64,000 bases of DNA from Brevundimonas sp. UBA4609 (GTDB lineage Bacteria > Pseudomonadota > Alphaproteobacteria > Caulobacterales > Caulobacteraceae): assembly GCA_002386585.1 (NCBI GenBank), contig DGIZ01000156.1:1-64000 (forward strand). The letters are read 5' to 3'. Each line of letters opens with the position of its first letter. Position 1 is the stretch's first letter. This document shows positions 50,838 to 59,753 of this stretch, piece after piece. Made by a program: the position numbers and the translations under genes. The notes under the pieces were generated by a model, which did not search any database, had not been told where the DNA came from, and saw nothing but the letters and a program-made list of their open reading frames with translations.

Positions 50838-53800
50838 ATGAACACTCAAGGACGCGCACAATCCAAATCGAGCGCCTCACGAGTATTGCTAACCAGTGCT
50901 TGCGCCTACGCCGCGCTGATGGCCGGCGCAGCCCACGCTCAGGAAGATCAGTCCGGGTCCGCGACCCAGGTGAGCGACATCATCGTCACCGGCTCGCGCG
51001 TCGCGCGCCCGGACTATGTGGCCAACAGCCCGATCGTATCGGTCTCGACCGAGGCCATCGAAGACACCGGCCAGGTGTCGGTCGAACGCGCCCTGACGCA
51101 GCTGCCGCAGTTCACCGGCGCCTTCGGTCAGGCCAGCACGGGCAGCAGCTCCACGACCCTGAACGCCGGTCAGGCCAACGCCAGCCTCAGAGGCCTGGGC
51201 CCCAAGCGGACGCTGATCCTGCTGGACGGGCGCCGGATGCAGCCGTCGTCTCCTGACGGCTCGATCGACCTGAACACCCTGCCTGACGCCCTGATCGGCA
51301 ATGTCGAGGTCATCACCGGCGGCGCCTCCACCGCCTATGGCTCGGACGCCACGGCGGGCGTGGTCAACTTCCGCCTGCGCAACATCGAAGGCCTGACCCT
51401 CAGCAGCCAATACGGCGTCAGCGAATACGGCGACGGCGAACAGTTCCGTGCGACCGCGACAGCAGGTTCGCGTTTCGCCGATGGACGCGGCCGCGCCATG
51501 ATCTCGGTCGACTACTCCCAGCGCGAGCCTGCGCTTCAGAGTGACCGGTCGTTCAACATCATGCGCACGCCCCAGAACGGCACGGCGACGCTCGATTCCG
51601 GCGCCATGCTCTTCCCCGGAAACGCGCCCAGCGCCGCCGTAGTCAACAATCTGTTCGCCAATGTCTATGGCGCCAATCCCATCACCGGCTCCGCGACCTA
51701 CACGGGCCAGCTGGGCTTCAACCTGGACGGCACCCTGTTCAGCCACGTGACGCCTGTCGGCGACTATTTCGTCGAGAATTTCCGCGACCCCGAGACGGAC
51801 ACCCAATACATCGCCGGCAGCCGCAAACAGCTCAATTTCGGCTGGCCGAACAGTCAGGTCGTGAACACCAATGAACGCATCACGGTCTTCTCCAAGCTTG
51901 ATTACGATGTCACCGACAACACCTCGGTCTTCGCCCAGGCGACCTTCACCAGCTATGACGCCCTGACCTATTTCAACCCCACACTGGCGTCGGGCGCCGC
52001 CTATGCGCTGAGCGCGCCGGTGACCAATCCGTTCCTGACGCCTGACGCCCGGCTGGTCCTGGCGTCGCGCCCCGATCCCAACGGGGACTTCACCTTCCAG
52101 AAGGCCTTCACCGCCGCCGGCGACCGACTGCAGACCAATACCTATGACGTCTATCAGATCGTCATAGGCGCCGACGGCGTCGTGCCGTACCGCGACTGGA
52201 CGTGGGACGCCTTCGCCAGCGTGGGCCAGACCAAGACCAACAACGTCCAGCACGGCGCGCTCAGCAAATCCGCGGTCATGAACCTGCTGTACGATCCGTT
52301 CGGCGGCGCGGGCGGTTCTCGGATGGAGTACGACCCTGTGACGGGCGCCTCCGTGGGCATGGTCGACTACCCTGTGCTCTGCGAAGGCGGCGCCAACTTC
52401 TTCGGCAACCATGCGCTTTCCCAAAGCTGTATGGACTACATGAGCCGCCGGACGTCGAACACCAACGAGATGAAGCAGCGCGTCGCCGAAATAAACCTGC
52501 AGGGCGGCTTGTTCACCCTTCCGGCGGGTGAGGTCCGCGTGGCGACCGGCCTCGGCTATCGCTACAATTCCTTCCAGTACAACTCCGACGAGCTTTACAA
52601 CATCCCGGGCGTCGGCAGCGACATTCTGGGGTACAGCGTACTGCGTCCTTCCGGTGGCGACACCAGCGTCAGCGAGATCTACTTCGAAGCGCTGGTTCCC
52701 ATCCTGAAGGACATGCCGATGGCTCAGGAGGTCAACATGAACCTCGGCTATCGTTATTCGGATTACAGCAGCGTCGGCGGCGTCAGCGCCTATAAGGTCG
52801 ATGTCGACTGGAGCGTCATCGACGCTCTGCGTCTGCGCGGGGGCTACAACCGCTCGGTGCGCGCGCCCAGCGTCGGCGAGCTCTACGCTCCGGAATCCTC
52901 GGGCAGCACCGGCATCGGCAGCCCCAGCGCAGCAACGCCGTTCGGCGGCGACCCTTGCGATGTCCGTTCCGGCTATCGTGGCGGCTTCGGTCAGAGCGGC
53001 GCCAACGCCGCCCAGGTGGAGGCCCTGTGTCTGGCCATGGGCGTGCCGGCGGGCGTGCTTCCAACCTATCAGTTCGGCTCGACCCAGGTGTTCGCCCTGA
53101 CCGGCGGCAACCCCGACCTGCAGGAAGAAACCACAGACACCTATTCGATCGGCGCCGTCATACAGTCGCCGTTCACCACGCCGCTTCTGGAACGGATCTC
53201 GACGTCGATTGACTGGTATTCGATCGAAGTCACCGGCGCAGTCGGCAACCTGCCGATCATCCAGACCATCGAGAATTGCTTCAATCTCAACGGCACGAAC
53301 CCGACCTATGATGTGAACAACTACTATTGTCAGGTCATGGGCAAGCGTAACCCGACCACGGGCTTCCTGTTCGAGCCGGGGCAGCCCGCGCTGAACCTGG
53401 GCGCCTTCAAGGTCAGCGGCGTGGACCTGCAGATCGACTGGACGTTCGATTTGGCCGACATCGGTCTGCCCGCCTCTGCCGGCAGCCTGTCCCTGGGCAC
53501 CGTGGTCAGCTATGTCGACAAGTTCGAAATCCAGAACCTGCCGGGCGGCCCTTCCTACAACTACGCCGGCAGCCGCGGCACCGCCGTCGAGGACGGCGCT
53601 GGCGTGGCTCACCCCGACTGGAAGGCCAACACGACCCTCTCCTACTCCAGGGACTGGATGAACGTCAGCCTGCGGTGGCGTCATACCGCCGCGATGATCA
53701 GCGCAGAACAGGTGCGCAACGCGGCCAGCACGACGCGGGGTGTCGATTCCTATGACGTCTTCGATCTGAACGGGCGCTTCACTCTACCGCACGACCTCAG

Positions 53801-53933
53801 CGTACGAGTGGGCGTCGCCAACCTGTTCAACAAAGAGCCGCCCCAGGTCGGCAACTTCGCCGGCAGCTTCGACGGCCAGAACTACGATACGCTCGGCCGT
53901 TACTATTCAATCGCCGTAACCAAGAGCTTCTAA
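50838..53933 (+). CDS. TonB-dependent receptor of the peptidase locus
   Basis: 1031 residues from the ATG at 50838 (GGGGACC upstream). The signal peptide ends AHAQE. The plug contains DIIVTGSRVARPDYVANSPI, ALTQLPQFTGAFGQASTG, RTLILLDGRRMQPSSPDG and IGNVEVITGGASTAYGSDAT, followed by a barrel ending TLGRYYSIAVTKSF. It has no STN domain. Gene order M14 peptidase, receptor, M20 amidohydrolase on one strand suggests the receptor imports peptides or amide-linked compounds that the two enzymes trim. Confidence 0.92.
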   Translation: MNTQGRAQSKSSASRVLLTSACAYAALMAGAAHAQEDQSGSATQVSDIIVTGSRVARPDYVANSPIVSVSTEAIEDTGQVSVERALTQLPQFTGAFGQASTGSSSTTLNAGQANASLRGLGPKRTLILLDGRRMQPSSPDGSIDLNTLPDALIGNVEVITGGASTAYGSDATAGVVNFRLRNIEGLTLSSQYGVSEYGDGEQFRATATAGSRFADGRGRAMISVDYSQREPALQSDRSFNIMRTPQNGTATLDSGAMLFPGNAPSAAVVNNLFANVYGANPITGSATYTGQLGFNLDGTLFSHVTPVGDYFVENFRDPETDTQYIAGSRKQLNFGWPNSQVVNTNERITVFSKLDYDVTDNTSVFAQATFTSYDALTYFNPTLASGAAYALSAPVTNPFLTPDARLVLASRPDPNGDFTFQKAFTAAGDRLQTNTYDVYQIVIGADGVVPYRDWTWDAFASVGQTKTNNVQHGALSKSAVMNLLYDPFGGAGGSRMEYDPVTGASVGMVDYPVLCEGGANFFGNHALSQSCMDYMSRRTSNTNEMKQRVAEINLQGGLFTLPAGEVRVATGLGYRYNSFQYNSDELYNIPGVGSDILGYSVLRPSGGDTSVSEIYFEALVPILKDMPMAQEVNMNLGYRYSDYSSVGGVSAYKVDVDWSVIDALRLRGGYNRSVRAPSVGELYAPESSGSTGIGSPSAATPFGGDPCDVRSGYRGGFGQSGANAAQVEALCLAMGVPAGVLPTYQFGSTQVFALTGGNPDLQEETTDTYSIGAVIQSPFTTPLLERISTSIDWYSIEVTGAVGNLPIIQTIENCFNLNGTNPTYDVNNYYCQVMGKRNPTTGFLFEPGQPALNLGAFKVSGVDLQIDWTFDLADIGLPASAGSLSLGTVVSYVDKFEIQNLPGGPSYNYAGSRGTAVEDGAGVAHPDWKANTTLSYSRDWMNVSLRWRHTAAMISAEQVRNAASTTRGVDSYDVFDLNGRFTLPHDLSVRVGVANLFNKEPPQVGNFAGSFDGQNYDTLGRYYSIAVTKSF

Positions 53934-53939
53934 ACGGCT

Positions 53940-53987
53940 GGGACGCCGGGGAAGGAAAGCGTCAAGCCTCTTCCTTCCTCGGCGCCC
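53940..53987 (+). terminator. Hairpin after the receptor gene
   Basis: An inverted repeat of about 17 bp with one bulge (GGGACGCCGGGGAAGGAA against TTCCTTCCTCGGCGCCC) starts a few bases after the receptor stop. It may end the transcript or separate the following M20 gene; no U-run is seen. Confidence 0.45.
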
Positions 53988-54157
53988 GCTTTGATGAGCC
54001 CCTGCGCACATCCCGTCCCTGTGTCCATCCCAAATTGAAAGCTTCAGTTTCCACCACCGAAAGGCGGGAACTGATTATTCGGAACGATCATCTTGGCCGG
54101 TTCGGCCTTTGGTCTGTCGCCCCTATCAATACGCGCATGAACAGCGGAATTCAGAAC

Positions 54158-55618
54158 ATGAAATTCACCAGTCTTACGGCCCTCACCCTCGCACTCTCGT
54201 GTTTTGCCGGCACAACGGGCTGGACGGCTGAACTGCCGGAGATGCAGCAGTCCGCCATCATCGGAACCGTCGAACGCGATCGTGAGCAACTCGGAGCAAC
54301 CGCCCTGGCCATCTGGGGTTTCGCCGAGGTCGGCTATCAGGAGACCCAGAGTTCAGCGCGCCTGCAACAGGATTTGACTGCCGCTGGCTTCACAATCACC
54401 GAGGGAATAGCTGGCCAGCCGACCGCCTTCCTCGCCAGCTTCAAGAACGGCGACGGCCCGGTAGTCGCCCTTCTGGCTGAATTCGACGCCCTGCCGGGCC
54501 TGTCCCAGGCAGTGTCGCCGGTCGAACAGTCCCTGCATGCGATCGCCGGCCATGGCTGCGGCCACAATCTGTTCGGCGCAGCCTCCTCCTATGCCGCCAT
54601 CGCCGTCCGCCAGTGGATGGTCGACAACAACATCAAGGGCGAATTGCGCGTCTATGGCACGCCTGCCGAAGAAGGCGGCTCGGCCAAGGCCTTCATGGTC
54701 CGCGACGGCCTGTTTCGCGACGTCGATGTCGCGCTCCATTGGCACCCCGCGACGGTCAACAGCGCCAGCCAAGGAACGACTAAGGCCAATATCAGCGGCA
54801 AGTTTCGATTTTACGGCACGTCATCCCACGCCTCCGGCGCGCCGGATCGCGGGCGCTCGGCTCTGGACGCCGTAGAGGCGATGAACGCCATGGCCAATAT
54901 GATGCGCGAGCACATCCCTGATGGGACCCGCATCCATTATGTCATCACCGATGGCGGCGAAGCGCCCAACGTGGTGCCCAACTATGCGGAATCCTACTAC
55001 TATGTCCGTCATGGCGATCCTGAGGTCGTTCTGTCCGTTATGGAACGGCTGAAAAAGGCCGCAGAAGGCGCCGCCCTCGGGACGGAAACCCGCTACGAGT
55101 TCCAGCAGATCGGCGGTGTCTACAGCATGATGCCGAACGGCGCGCTGATGGCCGTCATGGACCGCAACCTGCATCGCGTCGGCGGCATCTCCTGGACGCC
55201 GGAGGAAACGGCGTTCGCGACCGAACTCCAGAAAACCCTGGCCACAACCCCGCCGCTGTCGAGCGTGAGTGAAATTCAACCCGCCAAACTGAGCTTCGAT
55301 GGAGCGGGCGGATCGACCGATGTGTCGGATATCAGTTGGGTCGTCCCCACCGTCGGCCTGGCGACCGCTACATTCGTGCCGGGTTCAGCGGGGCATAGCT
55401 GGCAGAACACCGCCGCCGCAGGCTCCAGCATTGGGGTCAAGGGCGCGGTCGTCGCCGCCAAGACCATGGCCCTGACGGCGGCGGAACTGTTCGTCAGCCC
55501 TGAAACGATCGCCGCGGCGACGGCCGAGCTTCATGAACGTCGCAGCGCGGATTTCGTCTATCGCCCTCTGGTCGGTGACGGCCCTCCTCAGTTGAACTAT
55601 CGCAACGACCGCGAATGA
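54158..55618 (+). CDS. Secreted M20D-type amidohydrolase (AbgB/IAA-amino-acid hydrolase-like)
   Basis: 486 residues from the ATG at 54158; ATGs at 54137 and 54035 are alternatives. After a signal peptide (LTALTLALSCFAGTTGWTA) the M20 catalytic domain shows LLAEFDALPGLSQ, the metal site AGHGCGHNLFGAA (132-136), the catalytic and metal glutamates in GTPAEEGGSA (171-172), and HWHPATVN. The dimerisation domain starts at SSHASGAPDRGRSALDAVEA. Such enzymes cleave amide-linked amino acids, for example p-aminobenzoyl-glutamate or N-acyl amino acids. With the M14 enzyme and aspartase in the same region it probably releases free amino acids from imported conjugates. Confidence 0.9.
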   Translation: MKFTSLTALTLALSCFAGTTGWTAELPEMQQSAIIGTVERDREQLGATALAIWGFAEVGYQETQSSARLQQDLTAAGFTITEGIAGQPTAFLASFKNGDGPVVALLAEFDALPGLSQAVSPVEQSLHAIAGHGCGHNLFGAASSYAAIAVRQWMVDNNIKGELRVYGTPAEEGGSAKAFMVRDGLFRDVDVALHWHPATVNSASQGTTKANISGKFRFYGTSSHASGAPDRGRSALDAVEAMNAMANMMREHIPDGTRIHYVITDGGEAPNVVPNYAESYYYVRHGDPEVVLSVMERLKKAAEGAALGTETRYEFQQIGGVYSMMPNGALMAVMDRNLHRVGGISWTPEETAFATELQKTLATTPPLSSVSEIQPAKLSFDGAGGSTDVSDISWVVPTVGLATATFVPGSAGHSWQNTAAAGSSIGVKGAVVAAKTMALTAAELFVSPETIAAATAELHERRSADFVYRPLVGDGPPQLNYRNDRE

Positions 55619-55626
55619 CGGCGAGA

Positions 55627-55654
55627 CGTTGGGAACACAATAGACGTCCCAACG
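55627..55654. repeat. Short hairpin at the edge of the decayed block
   Basis: CGTTGGGA (55627-55634) and TCCCAACG (55647-55654) form an 8-bp perfect stem with a 12-base loop, just after the M20 gene stop. It may terminate that gene and also marks where the degraded tlpA tail ends. Confidence 0.4.
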
Positions 55655-55995
55655 GAGGCCTTAGGCCGCCGCCGTCGTGGCGCGGCACGGCCATGGCCTG
55701 GTCGAACAGGACGTGCTCCAGCGCGACCCTCGGCCTCAAGGAAGCGCCCCGCGGTTTCGGCGCCTTCACCCTGATTGACGAATAGGAAGCGAACGTCCGG
55801 GTGTTGGGTCTCAGTCTCGGCCAGGGCCGGCATCTCGCGCCGGCAGGGCGGGCGCCAGGTGGCCCACAGATTGATCACCGTTGGCCGACCGGCAGGCTGC
55901 GCCAGATCGAGCGGCTCGCTTGAAAGCGTGGCGAGCGTCACCGCCGCGGGCGGCAGGGCGGCGGTCGGGACTTCAAGTGATAGGCCACGTTCCAC
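55650..55995 (-). pseudogene. Decayed TlpA-like thiol:disulfide oxidoreductase
   Basis: The frame from about 55995 reads VPTAALPPAAVTL, then LAQPAGRPTVINLWATWRPP, CRREMPALAETETQHPDVRF and LFVNQGEGAETAGRFLEAEG, a TlpA/thioredoxin domain. Two defects are visible. The active-site motif is WRPPC instead of WCPPC, so the first catalytic Cys has become Arg. After EAEG the frame shifts by one base to ALEHVLFDQAMAVPRHDGGG, and the C-terminal cis-Pro region is lost. It overlapped the preceding lgt-like gene as in the intact cassette. Confidence 0.75.
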
Positions 55996-56347
55996 ACGAT
56001 CGCCGCGACCGCTACAGGCGCGAGCGCCCAGGCGATCAGCCGGCGATCGCGCAGCATGCAAGTCGACGCGGCAGCCATCACCAGCAGCACCCAGGGCCAG
56101 TCGAAGCCTCCCTGCCACACGGCGAAGGCGCGTAAAGGGTCGCGCTCGGAATATTCCCAGTGACGGACAACATGGGCCAGCCGCGCGACGGCCAGACCGC
56201 CTGCGACCATCGCCGTGCTCCAGGCGTTGAAACGCGCACTGATCCGACTGGCCATCCAGCCCGAGAGGATCATGAAGACGATCCCCCCAGAAGAATGGCC
56301 AATCGCTCGCCGGACAGGACGACAGGGCCGATTTCGAAGGCGCTCAC
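55938..56347 (-). pseudogene. Frameshifted prolipoprotein diacylglyceryl transferase-like gene
   Basis: From a GTG at 56347 the frame reads VSAFEIGPVVLSGERLAILL, then breaks at a G6 run (plus-strand C6 at 56283-56288). One base further it continues as GIVFMILSGWMASRISARFN, LAVARLAHVVRHWEYSERDP and LRAFAVWQGGFDWPW, which recalls the Lgt-like protein found between dsbD and tlpA in mobile metal-resistance cassettes. One missing G restores the frame, so it is either a recent mutation or a homopolymer sequencing error. Confidence 0.65.
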
Positions 56348-56571
56348 ACGACCGCTCTCGCGATCTCCAGCGAAGCCAGGACATCCCCGGCCTTCATCTC
56401 GCCCACCAGCCGCGTCGCGGGCGGCTCGGACGCCTGGACGTTCAGAAAGATCATCGTCGGCGGACCTATCACGGCGAAATCGCTCAGCAGGGCGCGCGTC
56501 TCGGACGTCGTGCGGGTGACATCGACTTCAATCAGTCGCACGTTCTGCAGGCGAGCCTTAAGTCGGAAGGC
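56344..56571 (-). pseudogene. C-terminal fragment of DsbD-type protein-disulfide reductase
   Basis: The last about 75 codons read FRLKARLQNVRLIEVDVTRT, TSETRALLSDFAVIGPPTMI and FLNVQASEPPATRLVGEMKA, then GDVLASLE, the end of the C-terminal thioredoxin domain of DsbD. The membrane domain and the active-site Cys pair are absent; upstream the sequence becomes part of a response-regulator remnant on the other strand. Its stop overlaps the start of the lgt-like remnant by 4 bp, the original operon layout. Confidence 0.75.
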
Positions 56572-56584
56572 GCACATCCCCGTC

Positions 56585-56866
56585 ATGAGATTGCTGGTCG
56601 TTGGCTGGACGGTAGAGGCTGTCTGCGGCGCGGAAGACGCCCTGGCCGCCATCGACACCCCCCCTTTGACGCCATCGTACTGGATCTGGGCCTGCCTGAC
56701 GGCGACGGACTGGAGGTGATGCGCCGGATGCAGACGCGGGAGATGGACGCGGGGGTGCTGATCCTGTCCGCACGCGATGCAGTGACGGACTGGATCGGAG
56801 GGCTGGACGCCGGTGCGGACGACTATCTGGTCAAGTCTTTTGACCTGGACGAGGTGGCGACGCGTT
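56585..56866 (+). pseudogene. Decayed OmpR-type response regulator
   Basis: An ATG at 56585 starts MRLLVV, then joins GWTVEAVCGAEDALAAIDTP with the usual acidic DD segment deleted. A C7 run at 56658-56664 shifts the frame by one base, after which the receiver core continues: FDAIVLDLGLPDGDGLEVMR (phospho-acceptor Asp), AGVLILSARDAVTDWIGGLD, AGADDYLVKSFDLDEVATR (Lys-Pro changed to Lys-Ser). The DNA-binding domain is missing. Divergent from the dsbD remnant, as in intact metal-resistance cassettes. Confidence 0.78.
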
Positions 56867-56984
56867 CGCCCCTGGGCTGGCTCAGGATCAGCGTTCACCT
56901 GAACGACCTGTCGCTCGCCCGGCCTCGCTCGGACGAAGGACGGCCCGCGCCTGCCGGATGATCCCGCAGGCGCAGGCCCCGTCC

Positions 56985-57533
56985 TCAGGCGCTCACATAG
57001 GTTTCGGTGTCGGTGACGGTCGCATAGGCGAAGGCCAGCGCCGCCATCAGAGTCGCATGCACCGAGGCCGCCGGGACGGTCACGCCGCCGAACTCCAGGT
57101 CGCGCGTGGCGCAGGCGTCCTGCACGACGGTCGTCCTATAGCCGTAGTCGCTGGCGGCGCGCGCGGTCGCGTCGATGCACATATGGCTCATGGCGCCCAC
57201 GACCACGACCTCTTCGACGCCGTCGGCATCGAGGATCGCCTTCAGGTCGGTCTTCAGGAAGGCGTTGGGGAAGTTCTTGACGACGACGGTCTCTCCGTCG
57301 CGCGGGGCTGCGGCCGCATTGATCTCGGCGCCTGCGGAATCCGGCGTGAAGAAGGGCGCGTCCGGGCTCTGGAAGATGTGCTGGACATGGATGACGCGGT
57401 CGCCCTTGGCGCGGGCGGCCTCGATCACCCTGGCGGCGTTGCCGGCGGCCTTTTCAATGCCGACCAGCTCGAATTTGCCGTTCGGGAAATAGTCGTTCTG
57501 GATGTCGACGACGACGACGGCGCGCTTGCTCAT
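56985..57533 (-). CDS. Isochorismatase-family cysteine hydrolase
   Basis: 182 residues with the catalytic triad of the family: Asp10 (VVVDIQNDYF), Lys86 (VVVKNFPNAF) and Cys119 (GAMSHMCIDATAR). This is the length of nicotinamidase-like or N-carbamoyl-type hydrolases. It should hydrolyse an amide-type bond in the cytoplasm. It is divergent from a GlxA-type regulator 107 bp away, and a 14-bp perfect palindrome lies between them, so it is probably the regulated gene. Substrate unknown. Confidence 0.9.
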   Translation of the reverse strand: MSKRAVVVVDIQNDYFPNGKFELVGIEKAAGNAARVIEAARAKGDRVIHVQHIFQSPDAPFFTPDSAGAEINAAAAPRDGETVVVKNFPNAFLKTDLKAILDADGVEEVVVVGAMSHMCIDATARAASDYGYRTTVVQDACATRDLEFGGVTVPAASVHATLMAALAFAYATVTDTETYVSA

Positions 57534-57604
57534 GGGAGGCCTCTCTTGTTGGCGTTGCAGGGTTGAGGACCTGGACCCTAGGCGGCGAAGGGCGTAGGAG
57601 CGAT

Positions 57605-57618
57605 TGTCGATATCGACA
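57605..57618. promoter_or_regulatory. Perfect 14-bp palindrome between hydrolase and GlxA regulator genes
   Basis: TGTCGATATCGACA is self-complementary and lies 23 bases before the regulator ATG and 72 bases from the hydrolase start. It is a candidate operator for the regulator encoded at 57641 acting on both divergent genes. AraC-type proteins more often use direct repeats, so the match is tentative. Confidence 0.45.
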
Positions 57619-57640
57619 TAATAGGGACTGAAAGCGACAC

Positions 57641-58627
57641 ATGACGGGCCGACGACAGGCTGAGGTGGGGATAGTGCTCTATCCCGGCGTCCAGACGTCC
57701 GCCGCCCTGGCGATGACGGATCTGTTCACCGTATCGAACCGCTTTCAGGCGCCGGGCGCCGCCGACGAGACGGCGTCCATCGTCGTCAGCCACTGGCGCG
57801 TGGAGCATCCGGGGCGCGCCCCCGAACGGGTGTTCGAGACCGAGGCGGTCGAGGGCGACCACCCCGACGTGCTCATCATCCCGCCCAGCCTGGACAGCCC
57901 CGTCACCGCAGAGATCGCCGCGCCCTATGTCGCGTGGCTGAACGCCGTCCATGCCGGGGGCGGCGCCCTGGGCTCAGTGTGCGCGGGCGCATTTCTGCTC
58001 GGCGAGACCGGCCTTCTGGACGGACGGCCGGCGACGACCCACTGGATGCTCGAAGACCAGTTCCGCGCCCGCTTTCCCCGCGCCCTGGTCGATGTGGATC
58101 GGCTGTTGATCGACGGCGGCTCGGTGCTGACGGCGGGCGGGCTGATGTCCTGGACGGACCTGTGCCTGCGGCTGGTCGAGCGGTTGCGCGGCGCCGAGGT
58201 CATGACGCAGGCGGCGCGCTTCATGCTGGTCGATCCGCCGGGGCGCGAGCAGCGCTACTACAGCCTGTTCTCGCCGCGCCTGGGCCACGGCGACGCCGCC
58301 GTGGCGGACGTGCAGCACTGGCTTCAGGACACCGAGGCCAGGGACATTTCGCTGGAGACCCTGGCGGCCAGGGCCGGACTGGAGCGGCGCACCTTCCTGC
58401 GTCGGTTCCGCAAGGCGACGGGCATGACGAGCTCCGAATACGGCCAGCGGCTGCGGGTCGGCAAGGCCTGCGAACGCCTGCAATTCAGCGACAGGCCGAT
58501 CGACCAGATCGCCTGGGAGGTCGGCTACGGAGACCCCGGCGCCTTCCGCAAGGTGTTCGCCCGGTTCGTCGGCCTGACGCCCGGCGAATACCGCCAACGC
58601 TTCGGGGTGGCGCCGCACCGATCCTAG
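57641..58627 (+). CDS. GlxA-family transcriptional regulator (DJ-1/PfpI + AraC HTH)
   Basis: 328 residues. The N-terminal half is a DJ-1/PfpI domain with the nucleophile-elbow-like GSVCAGAFLLGE, followed by the usual LLDGRPATTHWM. The C-terminal part from about residue 217 is an AraC double helix-turn-helix (DISLETLAARAGLERRTFLR, IDQIAWEVGYGDPGAFRKVF, ARFVGLTPGEYRQRF). It probably regulates the divergent cysteine hydrolase. Its stop codon is shared with the stop of the second GlxA-type gene on the other strand (CTAG overlap). Confidence 0.9.
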   Translation: MTGRRQAEVGIVLYPGVQTSAALAMTDLFTVSNRFQAPGAADETASIVVSHWRVEHPGRAPERVFETEAVEGDHPDVLIIPPSLDSPVTAEIAAPYVAWLNAVHAGGGALGSVCAGAFLLGETGLLDGRPATTHWMLEDQFRARFPRALVDVDRLLIDGGSVLTAGGLMSWTDLCLRLVERLRGAEVMTQAARFMLVDPPGREQRYYSLFSPRLGHGDAAVADVQHWLQDTEARDISLETLAARAGLERRTFLRRFRKATGMTSSEYGQRLRVGKACERLQFSDRPIDQIAWEVGYGDPGAFRKVFARFVGLTPGEYRQRFGVAPHRS

Positions 58628-59607
58628 GCGGTCGCCTCGCCGGCGGCGGCCCGTCGCTCCCGGAAGTTGCGGCGATAGTCCGAGGGCGCGGTCCCGAGGC
58701 GCGCGGCGAACTGCTGCCGCAACGACAGAGGCGTGCCGAAGCCGGCCTTCTCGGCCACATGTTCGACCGGCAAATCGGTCGTCTCGAGCAGTTGCTGGGC
58801 GCGCGCCACGCGTTGCGTGTTCAGCCACTGCGTCACGCTGAGCCCCGTGGTTTCCCGGAAATGGCGGGTGAAGGATCGCCGGCTCATGCGCGCGACGGCG
58901 GCCAGCCGATCGACTGTCAGCGGTTCCGACAGATGGGCGGTCGCCCATTCCAGCACGCCCGGCAGCCGCCTTTGGCAAGGAAACGCCGGAACAGGCTGTT
59001 CGATGTATTGCGCCTGCCCGCCCTGGCGATGGGGCGGCGTGACCAGCATACGGGCCATGCGATTGGCCATGTCCGCGCCATGCCGTTGCCGCACGAGGTT
59101 CAGGCAGCAGTCGATCGCCGCCAGGCTGCCCGCCGAGGTGATGACGTCGCCATCCTCGATATAGAGGACGTCGGGCCGGAACCTGGCCTTGGGGAACCGC
59201 CGGGCGAAGGCGTCGCGCGCCACCCAGTGGGTCGTGGCCTCCCGCCCGTCGAGCAGACCGGCGTCGCCCAGCACGAACGCTCCCATACATAGGCCCAGGA
59301 TCGTCCTGCCCTCGCCATGCGCCCTGCGGATCGCCTCGATCACCGCCTCCGGCGCACGCAGGTCGGGATCGCTCCAGCCCGGCACGACGAGGATATCCGC
59401 CTGCGACATCGCCTCCAGCCCGACCTCGACGGTGATGGTCAGGCCGGCCTCGGTGCGGACCGCCCCCGGCGTCGCGGCGCAGTAGCGCACGTCATAGGCC
59501 GGATAGCCGACAGGGGCGCTGGCGTTGGCGAACACCATGCCCGGCGCCGACAGATGAAACAGGCTGACCCCGTCGAAGGCGAGGACCGCGACCCGGATTT
59601 TGGACAT
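58624..59607 (-). CDS. GlxA-family transcriptional regulator (DJ-1/PfpI + AraC HTH), second copy
   Basis: 327 residues from the ATG at 59607 (AGGAGAG upstream). The DJ-1/PfpI domain has ILVVPGW, LGLCMGAFVLGDAGLLDGRE and TTHW; the AraC part has RLAAVARMSRRSFTRHFRET and GLSVTQWLNTQRVARAQQLL. It shows the same domain order as the neighbour at 57641 but differs substantially in sequence, so it is not a recent duplicate. It is divergent from the luciferase-like monooxygenase gene at 59754, its likely target, with an imperfect repeat TTGGCCCA/TGGGTCAA (59629-59636, 59658-59665) between them. Confidence 0.9.
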   Translation of the reverse strand: MSKIRVAVLAFDGVSLFHLSAPGMVFANASAPVGYPAYDVRYCAATPGAVRTEAGLTITVEVGLEAMSQADILVVPGWSDPDLRAPEAVIEAIRRAHGEGRTILGLCMGAFVLGDAGLLDGREATTHWVARDAFARRFPKARFRPDVLYIEDGDVITSAGSLAAIDCCLNLVRQRHGADMANRMARMLVTPPHRQGGQAQYIEQPVPAFPCQRRLPGVLEWATAHLSEPLTVDRLAAVARMSRRSFTRHFRETTGLSVTQWLNTQRVARAQQLLETTDLPVEHVAEKAGFGTPLSLRQQFAARLGTAPSDYRRNFRERRAAAGEATA

Positions 59608-59753
59608 CGTTCTCTCCTGAAACGAAGGTTGGCCCAAAACTATTGATGGGTGTCTTATGGGTCAATTGCGACGACTGTCAGGTCAGGCGAGATCAAGCCG
59701 CAGAGACGGCGCCCGCCATCACCGGCCCGGCGCCGCCTGGTTCAGGAACTGAT

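Noticed and set aside
50889-53684. A 931-codon open frame antisense to the TonB receptor gene at 50838, and similar long antisense frames elsewhere
   Set aside because: High GC content leaves few stops in the complementary frames. These translations are Arg/Ala/Gly/Asp-rich, lack recognisable domains and overlap genes with clear motifs.
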